Shown: in pieces, positions 35,873-45,922 of the stretch | How positions within the stretch are numbered: position 1 is the stretch's first letter | Layout of the letters: each line of letters begins with the position of its first letter | Assembly (NCBI GenBank): GCA_021464245.1 | Contig: JADCRB010000114.1 | Span: 868,001-932,000 of the forward strand | DNA length: 64,000 nucleotides | DNA from: Carallia brachiata | Lineage: Eukaryota; Streptophyta; Magnoliopsida; Malpighiales; Rhizophoraceae | Direction of reading: 5' to 3' | Notes under the pieces: model-generated | The model's input: the letters and a program-made list of their open reading frames with translations, nothing else | Databases searched by the model: none | Told to the model about the DNA's origin: nothing | Position numbers and translations under genes: made by a program

Positions 35873-35889
35873 TTATCTTGTCGGCCATC

Positions 35890-36513
35890 CTAGCGGGGCC
35901 CGAGGTGCAACTCCAAGTCAAGCTCGACCTCGTCTGGTGGGCCGATGATGTTGATGTCAACGTCGACGTCGCTTTCCGGCTGGTTGATGCTGCCGGAATA
36001 TTCTGGAAAGAGAGGCAACGTTTCGCCGGAATGACTCTTTTCTGCTAGAAAATGTCCTCCTAGACTTAAGTACCTAGGAGGGATGAACCCTTGGCTGACT
36101 CCGTAAGACCACCAGGACCAGCATGCATGCTCCCATGGGCTACGGCTTTGATTGTTATAGCCTGAAGAGACCATTGTAGTGGTAGAACTCGGACCTGCTT
36201 CATTTGACGGCGAAGTTGTACCAGTGGGATCTACCATCGGAACGGCAGACTGTTCTTTGGAAAAATCAGCTCTCAGTGCTGGTTTCTTCCTGCTTCTCCG
36301 ATTCTGGAACCAATAAAACACATTTTTTCCTTCGATTGCCCCGAGTGGGCGCAATCGTGAGACAAGTTGGTAAATCTGAGATGCATTAGGCATAATACCT
36401 CCATTGTTGTGGAAGACTTCCTCTAGAATTTGCAGTTGCGCCATGGTTGGTTGCCACCTTGTGCGGGGTGACCTTTCTTCTCCCTTGTCTTGAGGTTCTG
36501 CAACTGGTTCCAT
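35890..36513 (-). CDS. WUSCHEL-related homeobox (WOX) protein carried by the Tat element
   Basis: An intact intronless 207-codon frame. Residues 17-79 are a WOX-type homeodomain. It has RTRWQPTMAQLQILEEVF in helix 1 and the extended loops peculiar to WOX proteins. The recognition helix is IEGKNVFYWFQNRRSRKK (60-77), with the invariant W-F-Q-N. Residues 165-170 are TLPLFP, matching the WUS-box of the WUS clade. Residues 198-204 are LDLELHL, an EAR-type motif that recruits TOPLESS co-repressors. Family members are nuclear DNA-binding regulators that keep meristem stem cells undifferentiated. The IEGKNVFYWFQN block is WUS-clade-like, while NRRSR resembles the WOX9/WOX11 group. The frame lies between integrase and the 3' LTR, in the element's own orientation. 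A TATA box precedes it. Host WOX genes usually have introns, so a processed origin is likely. The family call is firm; that it is expressed is inference. Confidence 0.93.
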   Translation of the reverse strand: MEPVAEPQDKGEERSPRTRWQPTMAQLQILEEVFHNNGGIMPNASQIYQLVSRLRPLGAIEGKNVFYWFQNRRSRKKPALRADFSKEQSAVPMVDPTGTTSPSNEAGPSSTTTMVSSGYNNQSRSPWEHACWSWWSYGVSQGFIPPRYLSLGGHFLAEKSHSGETLPLFPEYSGSINQPESDVDVDINIIGPPDEVELDLELHLGPR

Positions 36514-36610
36514 CTTTCTTGTGGCAGAGGAGCAAAGGTCTGGTGTGTGGTGAAGATCGGTTGAGACTGATACTGAGTTTCAGACTCAAACCCTCCGTTG
36601 CTTTTATATT
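36514..36610 (-). promoter_or_regulatory. Candidate promoter and 5' leader of the WOX ORF
   Basis: The minus strand reads AATATAAAAG at 36,601-36,610. An A/C-rich leader of about 60-70 nt follows, reaching ATG 36,513 in the context AAGAAAGATGGAA. TATA-to-ATG spacing of about 92 bp fits a normal plant transcription unit. No other ATG lies between the TATA box and the start codon. Confidence 0.6.
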
Positions 36611-36619
36611 TTTGGGCCG

Positions 36620-36905
36620 TTCACAGTTTATACTCATGCGGGCCAGGAGTTGGATCGGATTTTGAACTTGGTTTCTGGACTGTGTTTGGAACTTGGAATT
36701 TTTTGGGTTTTGGGCTTTGAATTGAATTTGGGTTGATTTGGATTTGGGTTTTGGATTTAGATTTGGGTTGAGTGTTTGGGTTTTGGATTTGGATTTGGGT
36801 TTTTGGGTCGAGTGTTTGGGTTTGGACTTTCAGATCGGGACTTCCGAACTTTTTTTTTTTTTTCGATTTTTTTGATTTTTTTTTCTTTTTTTTTTTTTTT
36901 TCAAA
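36620..36905. repeat. Low-complexity GGATTTGGGTTTT minisatellite and poly(T) between integrase and WOX
   Basis: Variants of TTTGGATTTGGGTTTTGG and GGGTTGAGTGTTTGGG recur between about 36,690 and 36,840, followed by long T runs at 36,850-36,900. It separates the pol stop from the WOX promoter. The frames through it encode only low-complexity peptide and are not genes. Confidence 0.8.
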
Positions 36906-36910
36906 CATAT

Positions 36911-37999
36911 TTACACATAATATTGTTTCAGAAATTTACCATTGATTGGGCCGATTCGGACGCCTTCTTGGTCTGACAGCATGTAAGCGTTGTGAGTATA
37001 GGCCTCCTGCACTAGGTATGGCCCATCCCATTTGGAAGTAAGCTTGTCACCAGGCCGATGCTTCATGTTGATGGGCCGTCGCACTGCAAGAACAAGGTCT
37101 CCAACTTGAAAAGATCGAGGGCGGACCCTGCGGTTGAACGTGTTGGTGAGCCGGGCTTGGTAGCACTCAAGTTGTTGTTGTGCTTCAAGCCTCCTTTCAT
37201 CAAGGGCTTCTAACTCATCCAGACGTAGGCGAGCATTCTCCTCCTGTGTGAGTCCTTCCAGAACAGCCATGCGCAGGGATGGAATCTGTGTTTCCAACGG
37301 CAGTATTGCTTCGACACCGTAGACAAGTGAGTATGGCGTCGCCTGTGTTGGAGTCCGGTAAGTTGTACGATACGCCCATAATGCCTCCGGAATTCTGTCA
37401 TGCCAATCTCTTTTGGATTTAGAGACTACCTTCCGCAACAGGTTGCATAAGGTCTTGTTGAATGCTTCGGCCAAGCCATTTGCTGGGGCATTGTACATGG
37501 ATGACTTGTACTGCTTGAACTTGAACTTCTCGCAGAGCTTGTCGATTAAGCTGTTGTAAAACTGCTTACCATTATCAGTGATGATGAATCGAGGGACTCC
37601 ATAGCGATAGATCAGCTGAGTCCGGATGAAATTGGCAACATGCTCCTTCTTTACCTCTCTAAGTGGAATGGCTTCAGCCCATTTTGAGAAGTAGTCGGTT
37701 GCTGCAAGGATGTATAGGTGACCCAGGGATGACTTTGGCAAGGGCCCCACTAAGTCGAGACCCCAAGCTTCAAAGGGCCATGATGAGACAGTTGGATGCA
37801 GTGGCTCCGGTGGTTGATGTATGTAATTAGCATGAAATTGACAAGCTTGACAAGTTTTAGCAAACTCAATGGAATCACGTACCATTTGTTGGCCAGTAGT
37901 ATCCCATCCTTCTGAGTTGAAAGTGCAACTTAGGCCCCGATTGATGTCCGCCACAAACACCAGAATGTGCTTCAGTGAGAGCCTGTTTTGCCTCTTCAT
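36911..37999 (-). pseudogene. Tat element integrase (open frame, part of a broken pol)
   Basis: A 362-codon open stretch. Residues 50-53 (TCQACQ) end the zinc-binding region. The catalytic core has D82 (GLDLVGP), D142 (ITDNGKQF) and E178 (GLAEAFNKT), giving the D-D-35-E spacing. The C-terminal part has the GPYLV and LKQYYV blocks of Gypsy integrases. The enzyme inserts element cDNA into host DNA. The core looks intact, but its N-terminal HHCC half lies in another frame (37,875-38,366), so a lesion separates them. I classify it as part of a broken polyprotein. Confidence 0.9.
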
Positions 38000-38366
38000 T
38001 GGCTAGGCAGCGAAGTAGAACTCCATCAAAAGACCTTCGATACAGAGCATCCTTGAGATATATGAACCGGGGAGCTCGTCGTTGAATTTCTGTTTTATGA
38101 CGACGATCTTCGGGCAGCTTCCCATGCTGTAGATAGTCAATGATTGGTTGGCGCCAATCTTCGTCCTCCGCGAGACGTATAAATACAGCATTGGCTGCTG
38201 TAATTTCTTCATCATCCTTCTGTGGCACTATCCATTTCTGACATACGGCAACAACTGTAGCCTGGATTTCTGACTTTGCAAGAGAAGTGGCCAAGTTAGC
38301 CAACGCGTCTGCTTTGAGTGTTTTCTCGTCGAGGCACATGCTCCAAGGTGATGCTTTCAAATTCAT
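37875..38366 (-). pseudogene. Tat element pol: end of second RNase H and start of integrase
   Basis: The frame contains ADALANLATSLAKS, which ends the additional RNase H region. It also has the H-x-GVCGGHQS part of the integrase zinc-binding domain. It overlaps the pieces on either side in other frames, so frameshifts exist near 38,300 and near 37,950. Confidence 0.85.
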
Positions 38367-38826
38367 CCATTAGCTGTCGAGCACGTTGATGGTAAGGTGC
38401 AAGGTCCTCTTTCTTCACGTCATACAATCCTGTAAGTTGGTTGATGACGAGCTGGGAATCTCCATGGACTTCTATAGTTGGAATCTTCATATCGACAGCC
38501 ATTTGAAGACCAATGATCAAAGCCTGGTATTCAGCAACATTATTTGAACATAACTCACCGAGAATGATAGCATATGGTAGTATTTGTCGTTGAGGAGTGA
38601 CAAACACTATACTGGCACCAGCACCATCACGTCTTGCTGCACCATCAAAGAACATCGTCCATGGTGGTAGTGTCTCAATGTAAAAGACCTCTTCATCTGG
38701 AAGATCGTCTGTGAACTCCCAATCTGACGGAATAGGGTGATCTGCAAGGAAGTCTGCTAGAGCTTGTCCTTTGACTGCTTTTTGAGGCACGTAGACAATG
38801 TCGTAGCTTTGTAGGATTATGCCCAC
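38296..38826 (-). pseudogene. Tat element additional RNase H domain
   Basis: A 176-codon open stretch with MFFDGAARRDGAGASIV, NNVAEYQALIIGL and VHGDSQLVINQL. These are the catalytic D, E and D positions of an RNase H of the archaeal-like type seen in Tat elements downstream of RT. The frame is lost near the ADALANLA block. This second RNase H is the lineage marker. Confidence 0.88.
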
Positions 38827-39722
38827 TTGGCAAGTCGTCCTGACAAGATTGGTCTGGATAAGATATATTTGACAGGATCAGCTCTGGCAATGAGACGTAC
38901 CGTGTGAGCTTGCATGTAGTGCCTCAGCTTGTCAATGGCAAAGAACAGTGCTAGACATGTCTTTTCAATGGGCGAATAACTCAGCTCCGGACCGTTTAGT
39001 GTTCTGCTCAAGTAGTACAGGGCAACTTCCTTTCCCTGCTCGTTTTCCTGTGCAAGCAAGGCTCCCAAAGATCTTTCCTGCGCTGCAATGTAGAGAATCA
39101 ACGACTTTCCTTGAATTGGAGCACCTAGGACCGGTGGATTGGAAAGGTACTTCTTTATGCTCTCAAAGGCTTTGCTGCAAGCTTCGTCCCACTCGAAGTT
39201 GACATCCTTCTTCATCAACCGATGGAAAGGTTGACATCTCCCAGCTAAATTGGAGATGAAACGGCGAATGTAGGCCAGCTTTCCTTGTAGACTTCGCAGC
39301 TCGTGCAGGTTTTTAGGTTCAGGCATCTTTTGAATTGCCTCAACCTTTGACTGATCAACTTCGATTCCACGATGGCGCACCACGAACCCAAGAAACTTTC
39401 CTGATGTGACACCGAATGCGCACTTGAGAGGGTTCATTTTGAGCTGATGCCTCCGAAGTCTTTCGAACACTGTCTTGAGATCCTCGAGGTGGTCTTTGCG
39501 CTTCTTAGTCTTTACAACTAAGTCATCAACATAACATTCTACAATCTTGTGCAGCATGTCATCAAAAATTTTTTGCATAGCACGTTGATAAGTGGCGCCA
39601 GCATTTTTCAATCCAAACGGCATAACTTTGTAGCAGTATATACCTTTTGGGGTGCGGAATGCTGTCAACTCCTCGTCTTCTGGTGCCATTCTGATTTGGT
39701 TATAGCCTGAAGAACCATCCAT
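38817..39722 (-). pseudogene. Tat element reverse transcriptase and connection/RNase H
   Basis: A 301-codon open stretch. It has MDGSSGYNQI, the FRTPKGIYCYKVMPFGLKNA fingers-palm block and the catalytic YVDD at residues 64-67. The Gypsy RNase H-like region follows (LILYIAAQERSLGALL, YSPIEKTCLALFFAIDKLRHY). The N-terminal part of RT (KNGQLRVCVDFRDLNKACPKDDFPLP) is in another frame at 39,665-40,039, so a frameshift lies near 39,720. Confidence 0.93.
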
Positions 39723-40739
39723 GAAGACAATGCTTCGTGACCCGTTGTTGCATCGACTGTGATCTCCGTTATGGGCAATGGAAAGTCATCTTTCGGGCAG
39801 GCCTTGTTAAGATCTCGAAAATCAACACATACCCTCAACTGTCCATTCTTCTTTCTTACGGGACAATGTTGGCAATCCACGTTGGGTAGGTGACCTCTCG
39901 GATGAAGCCGGCATTGATCAGCTTGTTCACCTCCTCCTCGATTTGTGGAATGAGTTCCGGGCGGAACCGTCGTTGTGGCTGCTTGACAGAACGGACACCC
40001 TTCTTTACTGCTAGACGATGCACCGCAATTTTGGGTCAAGTCCAGGCATTTCTTTGTAACTCCATGCGAACACGTCCCTGTATTGACTTAATACCTGAAC
40101 ATATTCTTGCTCTTCTTCTGCAGTAAGTAAAGCACTTACAAATGTAGGTCGAGGATCTTCCGGAGAGCCAAGATTGACCTCCTTGAGTTCATCAACAGTT
40201 GCTTGGCCACCATCTTCAAGTTCCGGGGGAGCCTCCTTCACTTCACCATCTGATGAGTCGGACTCAGCCTCCTCGCTAATTGTGACATGAAATGTGAGCC
40301 TCTGACTTCACCTTCTTTGTTTGACTGGATAAGCCTGTCTTGTTGGTGGTGGTGGTGATGCACGTGCATCAGCTGCTCGGCTTCGGCTCTTTAGCGTGAT
40401 CCGCACAGGTGACTTCTCCTGATAGCCTAAGCCAGGTCGGGACTGTGATGTTTGAGAAGCGGCGCCATGTGTGGACGGCAGCGTACCCATTGTGCTCGGG
40501 TTTGAAAGTCATAGCCCGCCTTTGCCAAAAGCTTGTATGCATTAGGATCAAATCCTTCATGTGTTCTTCTTTCTGGAAGTGAGCCGCCTTCGACTGCCCC
40601 CGTGTGTGGTTTGACGAAGCCTTTTAATGGTTTTGAAGACAAAACCGGCTCAATCTTTGGTATCGGCAGAGTGTAAGTCTCCTTCAGGTTGTGCAGCTCC
40701 TTTGTTTTGGGTTGGCTATGACCTTGCTCCTGTTTAAGA
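39665..40739 (-). pseudogene. Tat element pol linker and RT N-terminus (frame-broken)
   Basis: Fragments in alternating frames. GFDPNAYKLLAKAGYDF is encoded in the 40,427-41,017 frame. EEEQEYVQVLSQYRDVFAWSYKEMPG lies at 40,011-40,241. The RT motif RVCVDFRDLNKACPKDDFPLP falls within 39,665-40,039. Each is typical of Tat pol between protease and RT, and the frame changes show accumulated indels. Confidence 0.8.
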
Positions 40740-42554
40740 TCAATACAATAAGAGAAAGGGGGTTGACCTTCTGAGCGTCGTGACTTGGCACATAGCGTAG
40801 GACTGGAGTGGAGCTTGAAGATGCAACATCCTTCGGACGAGTTCAGCAGGCTGTGGCAGCTTTTCATTTTTGGAGCCTGGGTTGGCATTGGCAGGTTCTT
40901 CGACAGCTTTTCCCTTTTTGTGGATGCCCCCAGTCCAAGTAGCTTTTGACGGAATGATCTCCGGATTGTCTGTGTCAGTGTAGAAGACTGCATCCGCCAA
41001 ATGTGATTCAGCATCATCGAACGGCTTTAAGTCAGCATTGACCTTTTGAACGCCACCATTGTAGTACTTGAAACACTGATGCAGGCTTGAGAGCACAACT
41101 CCATTTCCATGAATCCACGGTCGTCCTAGCAACATCTTATATGTGGTACGTGCATCAATCACGTGAAATAGAGTGCTAGAAGTGAGATTACCGATAGATA
41201 GCTCCAAGCGAATCATCCCAATTGCTTTTTGTCCTCCTTGATTAAAGCCATGAATCATCAGACGGCTGTCTGATAACTCATCAACACCGATGCCGAGCTC
41301 CTTTATGGTGGATTTTGGGATAATATTGACTGCTGAGCCATCGTCGATCAGAATACGTCGGACTTTCTGCTCTTTCACATAGCCTGATACATACAGCGGC
41401 CGATTGTGGGGTTTGGACCCCAGCAGGAGATCCTCATCTGAAAATGAGATAGCAGAATAACATCCGACGTGATTTTGATCCGCCTGATGTTCCTTCGAGC
41501 TGGAATTGCTTGATGGCAGAGGTTCAGCTGAGGTCTGAAGAGTATTGCCGACTTGATTTTGCCACACTTCTGTTGTTTGCAAAGCGGTAAACAGCTGAGG
41601 GTTAGCGAGAAGGGTTTGGAGAGCTTCATATACCTTCTCTGTTGTCGACTTTTTGTTGTCGAGCGGCTCCTCCTTATGGTGTGTCACCTCTTCTGATGGT
41701 TTTGCAGTGATGGTGGTCTGGTTTGCAGAAGTTATGCCTTCCTGGTCCAGAATGATTTTATTCTGGCTTTTGAGCTTCATGATTAGCTCCTTCAGGACGA
41801 AACACTTCTCAGTTGGATGACTTACTATCCGGTGATATTTGCAGAATCTTGGATCGCTGACTCGATCCTTTTCATTCGGCCGCTTGCACTCTGGGAGTTC
41901 GATCAGCTTCGCCTGCAAGAGTTGGTCAAGGATGTCGGGAACGTCTGAGTCGGGGAATGGATACTGCTTCTGCTCCAACTCTCGCAATGTCACCTTCCGC
42001 CTTTCCTGTTGTTTTGGCTGAGTTATTTGGGTCGGAGGATTTACCTTAGCTTTGGCGCCCACTTTTACTGGTGCGGCTTCAACAGTCATCACTTCTTTTC
42101 CTTTTCCGAAACTGTTGGGTTTCTTAGTCTCCCTTCTGCCCCCTTGCTGGTCCAACTGGATGGGAACCATGCCTCCAGAGGTCTGGATGCTTATCTCCAT
42201 ATCATGTGCGCGGGTCGCCAATTCTTCGAAAGTTCGGGGTTTAACACCCTGCAGGATGTATAACAGCTCCCAATGCATTCCCTGGATGCACATCTCCACG
42301 GCAGAAGTCTCCGTCAGGCGATCTTTGCAGTCCAAGCTGAGGGCACGCCATCTGTTGATGTATTCGACAACGGGCTCTCCTTTCCTTTGTTTGGTGCTAG
42401 TAAGCTCCATCATACTTACCGTCCTTCGAGTGCTGAAAAATCTGTTAAGGAACTCTCGTTGTAGCTGTTCCCAACTGTCAATCGATTCTGGTTCAAGATT
42501 TATGAACCAGGTGAAAGCGGTCTCCCTGAGTGAACGAACAAACTGTTTCACCAA
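40740..42554 (-). pseudogene. Tat element gag (C-terminal part) and protease
   Basis: A 604-codon open stretch. The first 100 residues form a retrotransposon gag domain (WEQLQREFLNRFF, EPVVEYINRWRALSLDC). A DPRFCKYHR...HPTEKCF zinc-knuckle-like block follows. The aspartic protease core ILIDDGSAVNIIP lies near residue 403. It is open over a long distance but disconnected from the gag N-terminus by a one-base frameshift near 42,665 in a run of G/C. The 3' end runs out of frame near 40,860. Confidence 0.9.
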
Positions 42555-42588
42555 GAGATCTCCGTAAGTCCCTGCGTTGTTGCAGGTT

Positions 42589-43392
42589 TCAACGAAGTGG
42601 GCGATGTGCTGTTTGGGATCGCCTCGTCCGTCGAATTGTTGAAATTTGGGCGGCTGGTAGCCCAGGGGGCATGTTGAGACTTTCGATCCGTCTGGTGTAC
42701 GGTTTGACGTACATCTGTGATCCTTGGAAGGATGTAGCTTGTTGCAGTCGGATCGTATTGGCTATCATTTCCTGCAATTGTTGAACAGATAGCGAAGCTA
42801 CAGAATTTGAGGGTGGCAGCTGTGTAGAACTACCTGGTCGCTTTTCTGCAGTGAAGACGTCGGCTGGTGTGGCTTCGGGAGTGAAACCGGGTGGATATGG
42901 TTGCTCCTCGCGGGTCTCAGGATCAACTTGGATCGGGGCTTTTCCTTTGAGAGCTGCGATCTGTTGATCTTTTTCCTCGACAACTCTGATCAGCTGCAAA
43001 ATTTTGTTCTCCAATTCTGAAATCCTTTCCTCTGTGCTGGTTGTGTTGGTCATCATGACGGCAACAGATGAGGCTCCGGGAAAGACTGGGGGAGAAAACT
43101 CTTCTGATTCTTCTGTGTGAGTCGGATTTTGTTGAGCAGGCTTCGTCGTGTTGCCCCCGATTTCGATCGGGGTGGGTGATCGACTCCTCCATGCGGCAAC
43201 AGAGTCAGGGGAGAGATCCTGTTGTGCAAGCTGTGGACTCTCCATTTCGACATTTTGTCGGGTTTGGACGGCAAGAAATTGTGTCCGTCCCCGGGTTTCT
43301 GGACCTGCGTACCCATGTAGGGTAGTTGATGCAGGCAATGGAGCCGTTGCCTTCTTTTTTGTGGCAGCAGTTGTACTCCTTTTCGGTGCCAT
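42589..43392 (-). pseudogene. Tat element gag N-terminal part
   Basis: It begins at ATG 43,392 (MAPKRSTTAATKKK), about 190 bp inside the 5' LTR. It includes a coiled-coil-like segment (ISELENKILQLIRVVEEKDQQIAALKG) near residues 123-150. It loses frame near 42,665 at a five-base G run, after which gag continues in the frame ending at 40,740. Confidence 0.85.
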
Positions 43393-43559
43393 TTGATGTG
43401 CTGAACACCTGAAAATTTTTTTTTTTTTTTTTTACCCTTTTTTTTTTACTTTTTTACTTTTTTACTTTTTTTTACTTTTTTTTTTACTTTTTTTTTTCTC
43501 TCAGCTCCCCTTTTACCTCTTTTTTTTTTTTAGGAACAAGAGATGGGAGGTGAAGTTGT

Positions 43560-43581
43560 CCCACCGAGTGTGCCAAAAATT
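43560..43581 (-). other. Candidate primer binding region of the Tat element
   Basis: On the minus strand, AATTTTTGGCACACTCGGTG follows the 5' LTR terminus. The TTTGGCAC...GGTGGGAC pattern is in the place of a primer binding site. I could not match it to a specific tRNA 3' end. Confidence 0.5.
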
Positions 43582-44351
43582 TGTAAAGCGTAAATTTCGA
43601 GCCTAAAACAATTAAACTCAAAAATACAAAAATAAATTACAAATAAAAATTGTAAAGTAAAAGAAAATTTACGTGGGGTCGATCTCCGTAAATCCTCCGA
43701 TTAGTGTTCCTTTTTTGACTCCGTCAAGGGCTGAGCGAGCTTGATCTTGACAGAAATAATTCCATAGCTTTTTCTTGAACTGGGTAGACTGAAACTGGAT
43801 CTGATTTGAACGTTTTCACTACAGTTACGAACCGCAGAAAGCTGATCTGAGCCGATCTGACTTAATTTCACCGAGAGTCGAAGAGACTTGTTCTCGGATG
43901 AGCTGCCTGGATTTTGCTGAGGGCCGTATGAGGCTTAATCCCAGCCGGATTTGTAGTAATTTGATATTTTTAATTTTATATTCTCAGAAATTCAGATCTA
44001 GAGCGATCCAAGAATATAAATTTAAAAATAACTTTAGAAATGGAAACAGCAAATTTTTTGGGCCTTACCCCTGAAATATCTCTCAAAACGGAGTTAGGAG
44101 AGTATACTGCAGAGTAAAAGCACGTAAGAAAAGGAGAAATTTTCTTGAGAGATTTTCAAAATTTTCTTTTTCTCTCAAATTCTCTGAATTTTTCTGTTTA
44201 CAGATTTGCTGAATGTCCCTTTGAACTGAGGCTGGAGGGCCTTTTTATAGGCCCTCCAGAGAGGACCTTACGCCACCAATCTTGAAATTCAAGATTGGTG
44301 GCTGCCAATCTTCTTTTTTTTTTTTTTTTTAATTTGAAAAGGATGTTTACA
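43582..44351 (-). repeat. Tat element 5' LTR
   Basis: 770 bp, about 98% identical by eye to 34,154-34,927. U3 is at the right end, with TATAAAAAGG within the palindrome near 44,228-44,254, and the hairpin GCCACCAATCTT/AAGATTGGTGGC follows near 44,270. Promoter activity here would drive gag-pol on the minus strand. Confidence 0.95.
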
Positions 44352-44356
44352 CTTTT

Positions 44357-45160
44357 CTTATAAGATTATGCACATATTGATCTCTATTATTTCTATTTAA
44401 AAATTTGGAAAATGTTAATTTTGAATTACTACATTAAAGATACGAAGCTCTAAAAGGTCATTGTCCTATTTGTTTTCTTTTTTTTTTTTTGTTGGAAATT
44501 GAATAAATGAGTTTTAAATTACATAAATGAGATAGTTTCCTTTGGTCCTTTTCATAATTCCCCACATGTTAACTAGAGATAGAATTTGATCCACATCTTT
44601 TATAACAATATTGTAAGAGTGTCAACCATTTATAAATTGCACGAACGTATTATTGGTCTCTGGCCTACCAATCAACGGACGGATCCTCCATCAAATACAT
44701 GGGAGAGAGACGGTGAAGAGCCGAGTAGTGGGTCCTATACTTTGTCTCGTTAAAAAATTTAAGATGTGCATTTAATTAAGTATAATATCTAAACAATATA
44801 TTTTTATGGTTATATGCGCAATTTATTTTAACTAGTATCCATATTCTATGTTTGCTGTCTGTGCATGATATTTTTTTCAACAAGCAAAAAAAATAAAAAC
44901 TAAAACACGGAAGATAGAAGTCTAGATTTTTAATGAGCAAGTGTTCCTTGAGGAACAAATATCCAGTTGACAAACTCATAATGGTGTTGCTATTTTAAAA
45001 AAAAAAATAATTAATAGGGAAAATATTTCCGTCACCTATCTCTTGGGCCACCCCGCCCAATGAAGAAATAAAAAGGGAAAATCATGATGGGCCTTGGTCC
45101 ATTTGGTCTACCTTAAGCTACCTAAATTGAATCAAACCCATGTAATGGATCTAATTAATA
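44357..45160. other. Gene-free stretch
   Basis: AT-rich DNA to the right of the Tat element. No gene or clear repeat boundary is seen. Confidence 0.5.
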
Positions 45161-45480
45161 AAACCGATCAAAATTGAATCGGTTGGACCGGTTATAAATA
45201 AATCAAAAATTTATAAATTATAATTTAATATTTAATATTTATTTAAATTATAATTTAAATTTTAAATTTAATTAAAAAATTCAATTTAATCTTAAATTCA
45301 ATTAAAATTTTTAATTTAATCCTTAAAACTAAAAAAATTAATATTTATAAATATTATTCTTTTAATTACTTATATATATATATTATTAAATATCGGTTCA
45401 AATACCGATTTAACTGGTTCAATCAATTAAATTTTAATCCACTAATATTTCTGGTTCGATGACCAGTCCGATTCTGAAAA
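45161..45480. mobile_element. Degenerate CCGGTT-type terminal repeat element
   Basis: GAATCGGTTGGACCGG near the left end and GATGACCAGTCCGATTCTGA at the right end match the ends of the elements at 2511 and 21,030. The interior is AT-rich. It is non-coding. Confidence 0.45.
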
Positions 45481-45922
45481 AAAGTATTTAATTAAATGTC
45501 TGTGGAGGGTGAAAAAAGAATATGATTTTTTTGAGGGAGCAAAAAAGAATATAATTAAAAGACTAAAATGTTGTATAAATATAGATCTGCATTTAAAATG
45601 CATTAAATTAATCACGTTTATATAATTTAAACCCCAAAAAAATTAAGGGAAAGTGTAATGTAACATACTAGGATTACAAATTCATAATCATTTACAGGTT
45701 TTTAGGAAAGATAATGGCTGGTAAGCTAAGGAAGAGAATAAAAGAGCAATTCGATCAAATCTAATAAATAACCAAAAATTCTCACATTACCTGCCTTTGA
45801 TAGGTAATGAGAAAACATACTCACATGAAATTAAGTGGCATAACTTAAAGACTCACCTAAATGAAGAATTTATGGGAATTTGTCATTTAGAATAGGACAC
45901 GGCTAGGCGGTCGTAGTGTTTA

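Larger units (their letters stand above)
34154..44351 (-). mobile_element. Ty3/Gypsy Tat-lineage LTR retrotransposon carrying a WOX homeobox gene
   Basis: A complete 10,198-bp element. LTRs of 774 and 770 bp (34,154-34,927 and 43,582-44,351) are nearly identical; I count roughly 15 differences by eye, about 98% identity. Perfect 5-bp target duplications CTTTT lie at 34,149-34,153 and 44,352-44,356. The order on the minus strand is gag, protease, RT, RNase H, a second RNase H, integrase, then two extra ORFs before the 3' LTR. The extra RNase H between RT and integrase places it in the Tat lineage. Gag-pol carries several frameshifts, so this copy probably cannot mobilise itself without help in trans. 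The insertion is recent. Confidence 0.96.

Noticed and set aside
35685..36048. Plus-strand open frames antisense to the WOX ORF and tandem repeats
   Set aside because: They are shadows of the WOX frame and of the 22-bp repeat array.
36621..36976. Lys-rich and Gly-Phe-rich frames on either strand
   Set aside because: Translation of the minisatellite and poly(T) tract.
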